A stretch of DNA of 64,000 nucleotides from Sacculina carcini (lineage: Eukaryota > Arthropoda > Thecostraca > Sacculinidae). The position numbers were made by a program, and so were the translations under genes. Positions within the stretch are counted from its first letter, which is position 1. Each line of letters starts with the position of its first letter. The stretch spans positions 7,342,499 through 7,406,498 of the forward strand of contig OU696591.1 of NCBI GenBank assembly GCA_916048095.2, written 5' to 3'. This document shows, piece after piece, positions 25,310 through 36,135 of this stretch. The notes under the pieces were generated by a model. It saw only the letters and a program-made list of their open reading frames with translations. It had not been told where the DNA came from and did not search any database.

Positions 25310-25869
25310 CCTTGTCCTTAGGATCGGTCATTTTGTAGATTCGATGGGCTGGATGGATCTTGCACAAGCGTTGATAAGTGAGGCCTATATGCAACCACGA
25401 TCGGCTGAATATGAACTCACAGTGAATAAGCTGTTGTTTGCTTGATGCCACTGCTATTTGCTCGACAAATTGGTTTTTCTTTAAGTGCGTCAACAAGTGC
25501 CCACCTGGCGTCCATGTCAATTGAAAACCGAATTACATCGCTCGCTACAATTTGTATCATCGTAGTTTCAACATCGTTCTATGTCTACTGCGTAATTGCT
25601 CAGACGTCAAACACAAAAACAAAGCTTCTGCTTGAATTTCAATAATCGATACTGAATTTATTATTATATTAATATTTGCTCCAATTTTGCTGTGTATCGG
25701 GAAGCTCTTGTTGAATCGCTTGTCGAGAGCGTGTTACGGTGACACTGCATGTCTTCAGCACTGTGACTGCTGGCAAATTAGCACACAACATCACCTTGAG
25801 CTCTTCATACACAGACATAATATTTTGTAATACCAGTGCTTCATCTGTGTTACATCGAACCTCAACCAC
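25310..25869 (-). CDS. candidate extracellular exons of gene A
   Basis: Two stretches look coding on the minus strand. The first (about 25869-25740) follows an acceptor tgtag and reads IVIFVVEVRCNTDEALVLQN then VMLCANLPAVTVLKTC; a gtaac donor is possible after SVT. The second (about 25550-25310) has two overlapping open frames. One reads SDVIRFSIDMDARWALVDAL to a gtgagt donor at about 25417. The other ends CKIHPAHRIYKMTDPKDK with a phase-0 gtaaaa donor at 25310. That phase-0 end fits the phase-0 start of the gene A transmembrane exon at 19625. Frame switching in the second block means it may be two overlapping alternatives or a damaged exon. Boundaries are unresolved. Confidence 0.4.
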
Positions 25870-26159
25870 AAATATTACAATTTTTTGATGTCCCTACATT
25901 GTGTGATCTTAGACAACAGCAGTGTTATTTCTATTGAGAACAAGCAGAGCGGGAAAGTAATTGATAAAACAGCACCGCGTGTTCAAACAATCACGCTAAA
26001 ATGGTGAATCAACTGCAGATATGTGAAACATTGGTTTATATTGATGTAATATTTGTCATGGTCGGATAAGAAATTGATGAGGTAAACCAGTTTGTGTTCG
26101 TTGAATGCATACTGGTGTAGTGAATATGAGTCGTACTGAAACGATTGCTTATTGGTGTA

Positions 26160-26240
26160 CAATGGTATATTCAAGTACACATCAGTACGTATTAGTACAT
26201 ATTAGTACATATTGGTATATGTGTTAGTATATTAGTAAAT
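26160..26240. repeat. short tattagtacata repeat
   Basis: A few degenerate copies of a 12-13 bp unit (tattagtacata). Confidence 0.7.
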
Positions 26241-26515
26241 TTTTATTTATTTAGTATATTTAGGCTTACATAAATTTTTGCTAACATTTCTGGACGTGTT
26301 TTAGTGGAAAACGTTGCCCTTATATCGGATATATTTGGAGAAATTGATGGATGTGAGAGAATGACTGTCAAGCACATGTTAATGAGTATGTGAACTGACT
26401 GAGTTAGCTCGTGTCATTCTACTTATGTGCGTCCTAGTGAAACCTGATTTATGTGCAATTCAAGACATGTGTGTGCGTGTGTGTGTTCCAATAATGTGTT
26501 AGTTTTGTCTGATAA

Positions 26516-28675
26516 TCAATATCCCCATATTCTCCTGGGAAAAGGTCTGTCCTCTGCAATATTGCCGTCCTGTATCAGCTGCACGAGATCAATTTGTTGT
26601 TCATCAGCTGGTTGCACTTCGTCTTCTCGTTGACAAGCAGAGTATGCGTAATAGAGAAGGAAACAAAGCCTGAATTGCACACACACACATATAGCACTGT
26701 ATATTATGTAATGACCCTAGAACATGGAACAGTTTGCCGATGGAAATGAAACACTTGAAAACCGTCCAAAAAACAAAAACTTGTTTTAAGAGTAAACTCA
26801 AAAAATATTTCGATGGATTCTGATTTAACAATTGTAATATTGACCCAACTTTTGTACTGTTTGTGTACTGTTGCTGTACTGCACTGTTTGTGCTGTACTG
26901 TGGATGTACTGTACGTTTTTGTCGAAGATCGTGTCGATGTACTTCAAGTTTTGTCGAATATTTTTTAAATATTGTGATTGTTCTTTGTGTATATATTGTT
27001 GCAAATAGCATGTGTCGTATAACAATGTGATATTATACATGTTCGTTCAAGAGCCGCGGCTCAACCAACATTGCCACTGTTTATTGCTTATGTTGTTACT
27101 GTGTGTGTGATTATTCCGTGGCAATACATTATAAATGGAAAAAAACAAAATTACACACAGACACACACACACACACACAGACACGTGGTGTCTTGGTGAG
27201 CGTTTGTGCCGCCTGTGTTATTCAGGCGCGTGCGGTTGATTTAACAGTCAACTTGCACTGATGCAATTATAATAGTTTTGCTATTAAGATAATTGCCATC
27301 TGATCAGTCCTCATAACCAACTTGTCATTAATTAATTGATCACTCCGACTTCATGAATTCACAAGACCAACATTATTTATATTGTCTCAATAATAATTGC
27401 AATTACTGTAGTATGTTGTAAATACAGTAATATGTCAATATGCATCTATGTCAGTACAGTAATATGTCATATGTCAATATACATATATACATAATACAGT
27501 AATATGTCAATATACATAATATTTCAATATGTCTCCTAATTGCCTATTGTATATGAACAAGGTGAAATGTTGTAATATACGTGTAATATACGTATTACAA
27601 GCTACCTTAAACTGTGAATTCATATATGAATGCACTTGAATTGTTGGTGTTCAGTGCTTAGTCTAGTCCAGGGGTTCTTAACCCGGGGTGCTTGCACGAC
27701 TAGCGGGTGCGAGCCGGGTTGGTAAGGGGTGCGAGCCGGGTTGGTAAGGGGTGCGAGCCAGGTTGGTAAGGGGTACGAGCCGGGTTGGTAAGGGGTGCGA
27801 GCCGGGTTGGTAAGGGGTACGAGCCAGGTTGGTAAGGGGTGCGAGTCAGGTTGGTAAGGGGTACGAGCCGGGTTGGTAAGGGGTGCGAGCCGGGTTGGTA
27901 AGGGGTACGAGCCAGGTTGGTAAGGGGTGCGAGTCAGGTTGGTAAGGGGTGCGAGCCGGGTTGGTAAGGGGTACGAGTCAGGTTGGTAAGGGGTACGAGT
28001 CAGGTTGGTAAGGGGTGCGAGTCAGGTTGGTAAGGGGTGCGAGCCGGGTTGGTAAGGGGTGCGAGTCAGGTTGGTAAGGGGTACGAGCCGGGTTGGTAAG
28101 GGGTGCGAGCCGGGTTGGTAAGGGGTACGAGCCAGGTTGGTAAGGGGTGCGAGTCAGGTTGGTAAGGGGTGCGAGCCGGGTTGGTAAGGGGTACGAGCCA
28201 GGTTGGTAAGGGATGCGAGCCGGGTTGGTAAGGGGTGCGATGATATATTTGAAACATAAAAAATAGATACAAAACAGATATATTTTTCCTATGTTTATAT
28301 TTATCCTGGAAAATATTGAAGGAACATTCAAGCAACTTGAAGCTGTAGGAATGAATATTGAATACAATGTTTTTGCTATTGCGTCGTTTGTATATATTTT
28401 CTTAAATAACTACCAATAATGCAGGGGTGTGAAAAGTTACTGATGATATCGCTCAAAGAGGTTGAGAACCCCGGGCCTAGTCATTGCTCAGTGCTTGGTT
28501 TAATAATGACATGAACATTAGTCTCTCTTGGTCGTATAGTCTGATTGACCGTGGATTCAATACTCGTATGAGCATGAGCCACTTAAAGAATGAGGCTCAA
28601 CTGGCACGTGAACACTCACGTGCACAATGCCACTGCTATGGCTACTAGATGAATTGCAACACTCAGTTTCCAACT
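26516..28675 (-). CDS. Gene A2: single-pass membrane protein, 3' exons
   Basis: Exon 28620-28675 (56 bp, acceptor cgcttgcag, donor gtgagt) encodes SWKLSVAIHLVAIAVALC and ends in phase 2. It joins 26516-26669 (acceptor gcaattcag), restoring Thr. The second exon reads LCFLLYYAYSACQ, then an acidic tail EDEVQPADEQQIDLVQLI and DRPFPRRIWGY before TGA. The hydrophobic helix spans the junction exactly as in gene A, the first exon has the same 56-bp length, and the tail ends in a related R-P-aromatic...W-G motif. The intron holds the hAT element at 27669-28474. Upstream exons probably include 29279-29510 and 30800-30950. Confidence 0.7.
27669..28474. mobile_element. hAT-type non-autonomous element with internal minisatellite
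   Basis: The left end is caggggttcttaacccgggg and the reverse complement of the right end is ccggggttctcaacc, typical hAT/Charlie-like termini. The flanks gtctagtc and gcctagtc match at 7 of 8. No transposase is present. Most of the element is a 22-bp tandem array. Confidence 0.82.
27705..28240. repeat. 22-bp minisatellite within hAT element, about 24 copies
   Basis: Unit gggttggtaaggggtgcgag plus cc. It closely resembles the subterminal ggggtgcgag sequence of the host element, so it probably grew from the element's own end. Confidence 0.93.
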
Positions 28676-28699
28676 CTGCAAGCGCCACACACATACATA

Positions 28700-29222
28700 C
28701 ACACACACACACTCACACTTATGCATATTTAAATAGTATACATTAAATATATTGATGCTTACTTAGTCAAGAGCTAAATATATTAGCTGACGGATTATGT
28801 CTGCTTTCACTGATTTTCGCAGACTTGTCTAAATCATCACTGATTTTCACATTGTCCTCATCACATTTGCACGCGTCATAAAATAATAAATATATAACTC
28901 ACCCATATATGAAGCTATAAGCGCATCAAATGAGTTCTATATTAGTTTTCATATCAATCATTGTCTTGGGTGATAATTTCACTAAATGTCCCACTGTTTA
29001 TGTGTATTTATTATGCAAACCTGCGTATCAAATGCAGTACAGTCAATTATATATACTTGATAGCTTTATAGCATTTTTAATAATGTAAATATTTATAATC
29101 AATTTAAGCAAATAAATTTACAAGTGCATTGTAAATCTCATAGCAACACACAGAGCTGTATTTGTGCATGTAACTGTTCAAGTGCTTCAGAAATTAACTT
29201 ATTAATTAACAATACTTAACTC

Positions 29223-29225
<3 letters not shown>
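28700..29225. other. AT-rich spacer in gene A2
   Basis: No recognised feature; short (CA)n at 28686-28712. A small possible exon with a gtgagt donor at about 28900 (NSFDALIASYM) is too short to call. Confidence 0.4.

Positions 29226-29273
<48 letters not shown>
29226..29273. repeat. (CA)n microsatellite
   Basis: Pure CA run starting six bases past the donor of the exon at 29279-29510 (minus strand). Confidence 0.97.
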
Positions 29274-29277
<4 letters not shown>

Positions 29278-29278
29278 T

Positions 29279-29510
29279 ACCGGTTTTTTCGCTAGGCCAG
29301 TCTTGTCATATCGAAGCATATTCAACAGCTCGTGTGCAAAACAACCATATATTGCCGCTCTGTCTGTGTAATGCGACACAATACGCGTATTTATAGCAAA
29401 TATTTCCAAATTGAATTTGCCAGCATTTTGATTTGTTGCATGTGTGATTAATATACTTGTTTCGTGCGCGCAATATGCGAGCTCAAATGGACACGAGTGT
29501 TTAGCCAATG
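29279..29510 (-). CDS. candidate extracellular exon of gene A2
   Basis: Open minus-strand frame: ALALAKHSCPFELAYCAHET, ILITHATNQNAGKF, INTRIVSHYTDRAAIYGCFA and YDKTGLAKKP. It ends in phase 0 at a gtaata donor. The next exon of gene A2 (28675) begins in phase 0, so the join works. Two or three cysteines and a soluble composition fit an ectodomain. The acceptor (atctag near 29515) is approximate. A TDRAAIY stretch resembles SADRGCI in one frame of the gene A exon at 25.4 kb. Confidence 0.45.
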
Positions 29511-29783
29511 CCAACGCCACCTAGATACATAGTCTAGGTGTCAGGGTCTAGGTACAGGTACAGGTGTCTAGGTACAGTAGTCTAGGTGGCATTGGTTTAG
29601 CCTTCACAATGATGACGTCATCACTGAGACTCATTTTTATACGCCACACCCTCGCCACACATTGTTAACTGATAATTGTTTTGATTATGATGAGCGACAG
29701 TGCTGTTTCTCGTGCCATTTGTAACGTTACACTTTTGATTTCTCACTTCATCCACTGCATCATATCCTGGGTGTCTCAAGCTG

Positions 29784-30610
29784 TGTGTTAGTGTGTGTCA
29801 GTGTGTGTCAGTGTGTGTCAGTGTGTGTCAGTGTGTGTCAGTGTGTGTGTCAGTGTATGTTAGTGTGTGTCAGTGTGTGTCAGTGTGTGTTAGTGTGTGT
29901 GTCAGTGTGTGTCAGTGTGTTAGTGTGTGTTATTGTGTGTCAGTGTGTGTTAGTGTGTGTCAGTGTGTGTCAGTGTGTGTGTGTCAGTGTGTTAGTGTGT
30001 GTTATTGTGTGTTAGTGTGTGTCAGTGTATGTCAGTCTGTGTGTGTCAGTGTGTTAGTGTGTGTTATTGTGTGTCAGTGTGTGTTAGTGTGTGTCAGTGT
30101 GTCAGTGTGTGTGTCAGTGTGTGTCAGTGTGTGTTAGTGTGTGTCAGTGTGTGTCAGTGTGTGTTAGTGTGTGTCAGTGTATGTCAGTGTATGTCAGTGT
30201 GTGTCAGTGTGTGTGTGTCAGTGTGTTAGTGTGTGTTAGTGTGTGTCAGTGTGTGTTAGTGTGTGTCAGTGTGTGTCAGTGTGTGTCAGTGTGTGTTATT
30301 GTGTGTTATTGTGTGTCAGTGTATGTGTGTGTCAGTTTGTGTGTCAGTGTGTGTTAGTGTGTGTTAGTGTGTGTTATTGTGTGTCAGTGTATGTGTGTGT
30401 CAGTTTGTGTGTCAGTGTGTATAAGTGTGTATAAGTGTGTGTCAGTGTGTGTTAGTGTGTGTTAGTGTGTGTCAGTGTGTGTGTCAGTGTGTGTCAGTGT
30501 GTGTGTCAGTGTGTGTGTCAGTGTGTGTCAGTGTGTTAGTGTGTGTCAGTGTGTTAGTGTGTGTCAGTGTGTGTCAGTGTGTTAGTGTGTGTCAGTGTGT
30601 TAGTGTGTGA
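29784..30610. repeat. GTGTGTCA minisatellite
   Basis: Long array of 8-bp units (gtgtgtca / gtgtgtta) with insertions of extra GT. The CVSVCQ-type frames across it are artefacts. Confidence 0.95.
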
Positions 30611-30799
30611 TTGGTGTACATGCTGGTAAAGAAACAAGTGATACTGATACTGTGACTGACTAACTTATACTGATACTGTGAACAAGTGATATTGTGTCTC
30701 AACTTGCCAACACTGCTATCTGAACTGGAATCGTCCATTTTTTCAATCAGTGAATGGAGAAATTATCCAACGATATACATCTGATAAAATACATGTTTC

Positions 30800-30950
30800 T
30801 TTTTCGCCTTACTTCACGCACCATTACTCTCTCGTTCTGAGTGTGTACGCCAAGTTCTCGGCAGACTAATACTGGCGCACGCTTAAAAACACGTGGTGCG
30901 TTAATGATTTGTATTAGATGTTGCAGAAAGCGAGGTGTATTTTTGTTTGA
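30800..30950 (-). CDS. candidate extracellular exon of gene A2, upstream
   Basis: Open minus-strand frame NKNTPRFLQHLIQIINAPRV, FKRAPVLVCRELGV, NERVMVREV with possible donors gtgcgt or gtaagg. It faintly resembles the exon at 25.8 kb (NT...LQ.I..., then [VL].C..L.[AV]) and sits in the matching position of the neighbouring gene. Evidence is composition, position and that weak similarity only. Confidence 0.3.
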
Positions 30951-31296
30951 ATACACACAGCTTGTGTAAATCAGTATTCACACATCATATACGAGCTATA
31001 TGAAGACGAGCTGCTATTTGGAGAGTTTAGCTGGAAATATGAGTTACAAGAGCCACATTATCTTGCCGTACTTATCACTTTAGCAATGCAAATTATACAA
31101 GGCGGCATGTGTACTGTTGTTTATTGATTAGTTTCAAGCGATTACAAGTTGTTTATTTGATGAAAATGATGAGAGCTGCAGTCGAGATGACACAGCCACA
31201 CACATTTGTGATTCAATGTATTAGCACACAGATGGACATTGTGTCGGGGAATACTCGAGCAAGCGCGCACACAACACGCCGCCATCCAGCAGTATG

Positions 31297-31500
31297 TCAA
31301 GTTGTGAACCTCCTGATGGGAGGCTGCAGCTTGGCCGGGTCCCACGAGTCCTGATTGCTGCTGTCGAACACACTGCCACTGAAGCCGGAAAATGAGTCCA
31401 TGGGCATCGCTTCAGCCTGCAGACGACGCTGCTCTCTGATCAGGTCGCGTGCTTTACTCATGCGAATTTCAGACATGATAATCCATATAACCACCCTGCA

Positions 31501-31531
<31 letters not shown>

Positions 31532-31801
31532 CATGTCAACAGGTAGGTGTTGATTACAGCTAGCGGTGAGTGATCATTTAAGGTGCGCGTACATATCAGA
31601 ACCTCGACACTATACTTGCACTGACCACGTGATAGTCATTCAACATCACTGCCTGACCGCCAAAACAATCATAGCATCGCAAAACTAGCGTGAAAATATG
31701 AAACTGAAGTGTGCGTGTGTTATCACGGATATATCAGTGATCAGCACTTACAAGCACATGAACGCGGTTGACATGATGACGCAGATCTCCGAGGAGTACC
31801 T
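31297..31801 (-). CDS. Gene B: single-pass membrane protein, 3' exons
   Basis: Exon 31752-31801 (50 bp, acceptor ggttatag, donor gtaagt) encodes RYSSEICVIMSTAFMC and ends in phase 2. It joins 31297-31495 (acceptor tgttgcag), restoring Leu. The second exon reads VVIWIIMSEIRMSKARDLIR, then a 45-residue tail with SFSGFSGSVFDSS and PPIRRFTT before a TGA stop. The split hydrophobic helix is followed by basic residues, as expected for a cytoplasmic tail. The intron is only 256 bp. A possible upstream exon lies at about 33084-33110 (minus). Paralog of A, A2 and C by intron phase and layout. Confidence 0.7.
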
Positions 31802-32911
31802 CTATAACCAACAATAACAACCAAATATCAATTTTACACACGCTGACACACACACTGACACATACACACATACACACAAGCACATACACACATACACACA
31901 CACACACAATATTACATTCACATCTATTTTATCATGCAAAATTACACAACACAAAACATCTTGCTTACAACTTTTTGCGTTTTTTGTATTTGCGTTTTTG
32001 CGGTTTTTGTAACTTAACGAGTTTTTTGCATGTAAGTATAGTTGGAATGTTTGCACGCGGAAAGTTAATTCTCGTTAATTCGTCCTATTACATTATTCTC
32101 AATGTGAACACTTATTTCCACCGATTATCCAAGTGAATTATTTCCGGTGGTTCGCTCGCAAAATCAAACATGACGGAAAAAGTTGCCAACATTATCCGTG
32201 TTATATTCTCTCTAGTCGTGGCAATCAACATCAGTGTTGCAGATAAGATTACGAGTATGCTGCAGATAAGATTACGAGTATGTTGCAGATAAGATTACGA
32301 GTATGTTGCAGATAAGAACAAGTGCATGTTGCTGATAAGATTACAAGTATGTTTCAGATAAGATTACGAGTATGTTGCTGATAAGAGCGAGTGTTTGTTG
32401 CTGATAAGAGCAAGTGTATGTTGCAGATAAGAGCGAGTGTATGTTGCATATAAGAGTATATGCGTGTTGCAGATACAGATATGTACATTTTTATGGCAGC
32501 TATGAAGTTGCAAATGTTAAACATTGACAAGAAAAGTGTTATTCAGTCACTGTGTGGCTACATTTTGCAAATTTTGATAAATTAATGTGTTGGCTATGTA
32601 ATTGTTGTATTTATTCAGATACAATGATAGATATATATGATAAATTGAGCAGGGCAATTTCTGGCCACAATATTGGTAAAATGCATAAATATAGACATAA
32701 ACAGACCACATATTGGAATAATTGTGCCTTCTAAAGTATGTGAACTGCAGACTTGTAGGTATACTAGCAATCAAGTGTATCTTGTATTATTGATAAAAGT
32801 CGCTGAGTGCACAACATTTACGTGCCAGTTCAGTTTGTCAGTGAGTATATGTGGTTGTGTGTATTTCAGTGCAATCTACAAGTGTCACATGGTTTTGTTA
32901 ATGTTCATGAG

Positions 32912-32942
<31 letters not shown>

Positions 32943-33450
32943 TGATGAGGCAGTGCGCATTTGCACGACATTTCGCCTTGTTGCGGTGTGTGACAGGCGG
33001 TAAACATGCAGTAATTGACATTTACATTGGTCGATGTGAAGAGCACTGATTTGGCACCTTCACGCGCACCCACGCACCTCGATACAGCTCGTTCAACATG
33101 ACTCCTAATATCAGGTGACAGAAAAGTTACAGCGTGTACCTCATTTCTTCATTATGACTACTATCTGCCCATCACGGTTTTTGCGTGTTTTTTTGTCTAA
33201 TTTACTGCACACTGCTGGTTTGAGCAAGCGAATTTCAGCTTATATTTGCCATCAACTAAATGTGACAGTATATAATACACTATGCCGACAATAATTAGTG
33301 AAGCATTATGTAGCAGTGAAACATTATGACATCCTTCACTTCACTACCCGATAACCTGCTTAAAACAGCTATTTCTGCGACAATTTTCTAGCAGGCAATA
33401 TGTCAGCTGTGTGTGTGTGTGCTTGATAACACGTGGTTCAACGCGAGACA
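31802..33450. other. spacer between genes B and C with a 21-23-bp repeat
   Basis: At 32245-32475 there are about ten imperfect copies of a 21-23-bp unit (ttgcagataagattacgagt). (GT)n occurs at 32918-32942. Only one tiny candidate exon for gene B was seen (33084-33110). The gap is short for a whole ectodomain, so gene B may be small or share upstream exons. Confidence 0.5.
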
Positions 33451-34028
33451 TTAGCCGGATGGCTCGTACACCCAGGCGTATTGTGCATTGCTGTCTTGAT
33501 TCTGCGGGAATTCGTCGTAGGCAGACACGGGTTGATATTTGGCATGTTTTTCCTCGCGTGACATATTGAGTGTCATCGCCAACTCATACACCGCCAGCCT
33601 GCATTTTCCAACACAACACCCCAAATATAATCCTACAATGTCGTAAATCGTAGTTATCAAAAATATACGAGCTTTAAATGGACTTACAACAAACATGTGG
33701 ACAGTTTAAATTGGTAAACTTAAATATGAAGGTTAAAATATTAGCAGATTAATATTCATAATTCTTGAAGCTTAACGTAGCATGTGCATTTTATTAAATA
33801 TTTTAATAAATATTTTCACATGCTGAGTTCAGATAGCGTCAATTTATTGATAATAAATCCCAGTATATTGTTAGGTATTGAATAATATAAATTAATTGTG
33901 TACTAGCAGAGGTGTTGGGGCGGGAATTTGATGTATTTGATGTCGGTGTAAGCAGGAAATGAACACATTGGCACTCACAAAATAAAAGAGGCGCATGAAG
34001 TTAGAGAACACACCGTGATGAAATCCGG
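33451..34028 (-). CDS. Gene C: single-pass membrane protein, 3' exons
   Basis: Exon 33979-34028 (50 bp, acceptor gtggtgcag, donor gtgagt) encodes PDFITVCSLTSCASFI and ends in phase 2. It joins 33451-33598 (acceptor aaaatgcag), restoring Leu. The second exon reads LAVYELAMTLNMSREEKHAK, then YQPVSAYDEFPQNQDSN and WVYEPSG before TAA. Exon length, phase and helix position are the same as in gene B. The intron is 380 bp. The tail has several tyrosines (YQPV, YDEF, YEPS) that could be sorting or kinase sites; that is inference. Upstream exons were not identified with confidence. Confidence 0.7.
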
Positions 34029-35659
34029 CTGCACCACACAATACAGTGTTAATGTGAGCAAACAACGAAATTGTGCACTGCTGATGTGCAATATCAACAT
34101 GCTGCAAGCATTACAAAGTGTGCAATAAAAATATTGCAGCTGACAGACAGAAAGTTGAATATAAACATACCTAAATTCATATGACAAATTTTCATATATT
34201 TTGTAAATAACCTCAAACAATTAGTATGCCCTTGAAGAATTGGTTCGTTTGTAATATATATTATTATAGGAACTAATAAATATGAAATTTTGAATATAAT
34301 AAATATTTTCAAAAACAGGTTGTACTTCCTGCCCAACCGCACTCAATCCACTCCAATTAAGCGAGAAAAAGCAGCCATCAGAACAGTGAACAAATATATG
34401 CACTGCTAAAATAGTAAATTAATAGTCGTATAATATTTGTCAAGTAATCTAGGAGTTTTCATTGATCAGTTTTTGTTTAAATTCAATCATAATCATATTT
34501 TTTATTAATTCTTGTTTGAACAGCAATGCTATCATCATAACTGACCATATAAATACATATCATCAGTACAAAATACATTACTGTTTTCTGCTGAAGACTC
34601 CTTCACGTTTGCGAAATCGTGGAAATATTTGCCAGTGAAAACTCAACCTATTCCTCTGATTAGCACAACGTAAAACCGGATTATTTCTTATCAACTTTGA
34701 TTCGGTGATATTCTGCATAAGACAACACTACTCATAACATGCGGTTATTAACAATAAGGTGTGTTATTTACATTAATTAAATACGTAACAAGAGTGTGGA
34801 TAAAGCAGAAATAAAAGTACCATTTGAAGTTTTTCCTGCGGCATGATGCAAGTACAGCAACAACGAGCACAATGCTTGCACGCTGCAACACAGTCTTCTG
34901 CAATGTGTCGCAATATGTACTCACACAGTCACTCACACACACGACAATTACCATCGGCTGCGTATATTATCAAGTGCCACCAGGTACGCAATCAACGTTG
35001 AAGTTGACCATGCAAATTAGAAATGATAATGCGAAACCGTATGAATAAATAGAAAAAGCAGGTGCTATAAGCTGTGCTTGTGCAAATGTCGTTTTAATAT
35101 TTCCAATTGACATACAATCTAGCAGCACACATAAATGAGGGTTATATATTGTGTATTCTCGCATGAACCAAGAACTGATTGCATGAAATATTGTCTTTCA
35201 GCTCAATATTGCTACCAGCTTGCATGGATATCCACTTTCAAATAGTATTCGAACGTCAAGAGATAGTTATCCAGTGGATTGTACAAAACAGATTGCTCCG
35301 AAACATGTTTGGGTTAATATATTTGTGTGATTGTATTTAGGCCCAATATATAGCTCTAGTATATTTAAATTCATTTTACTGAATCTTGTTTTCCATGCAA
35401 TAAATGATTGTGCAGTTGTATTATACAAGCATTTCCGTACCATGCTAACACGGATTCCGTATAAACTATATGTACATTCAGGCTCAATATAGAGCTGAAA
35501 TAAATGTGTAATCTATTCTACTAAATGCCGTATATTCACGGTATATGCTCCTTAAATTATTGTCAATGCTGATCAATACAAGCTTAAAACAAATTATTAT
35601 CTCTTTGTTGATAAATTCGCAATGTACGTGCATGCTAGTGTCTTCAAGTGTGTGTGTGT

Positions 35660-35748
<89 letters not shown>

Positions 35749-36135
35749 TGCGTCGGTGAGGTAGGTGAGTTAGTCGGTGAGTGTCAGTATGTTGTTATAT
35801 GGTGTGTGGTGAGGTGTCAGTTACTAGACATAATTCACTGACAGATACCGCCACAAACATGGTTCAATTATGTGATATATCAGTTATCTTTTGTGTTGTT
35901 ATCAAGCATATCCTGTGGTGTTGGTAGACAAACAACGATCGTGGCCGATCTTATTAGTCAAACACGGACAATTTTCACATATTTCCTATATTCACTGCAT
36001 GTTGACATTGCAGCCATTCATGAGGTGCTTGTTGAAACGGTTGAATCAATGGTGACGTGGTTGTTCCTGTGTTGCAGTGGATGAGTGGGCGTGATGAGTC
36101 GTGATGACACTGGCACGCGACTACCTCCTCTGCAG
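34029..36135. other. AT-rich region between gene C and the ankyrin gene
   Basis: A (GT)n tract lies at 35650-35746. Minus-strand frames at 34970-35164 (YSYGFALSFLICMVNF) and 34760-34855 (KWYFYFCFIHTLVTYLI) are hydrophobic and could be further paralog exons. Their phases do not join, so they are not called. Confidence 0.4.

Noticed and set aside
34760-35164. Further membrane-protein paralog on the minus strand
   Set aside because: Hydrophobic frames exist but exon phases do not join, and an opposite-strand frame is equally open.
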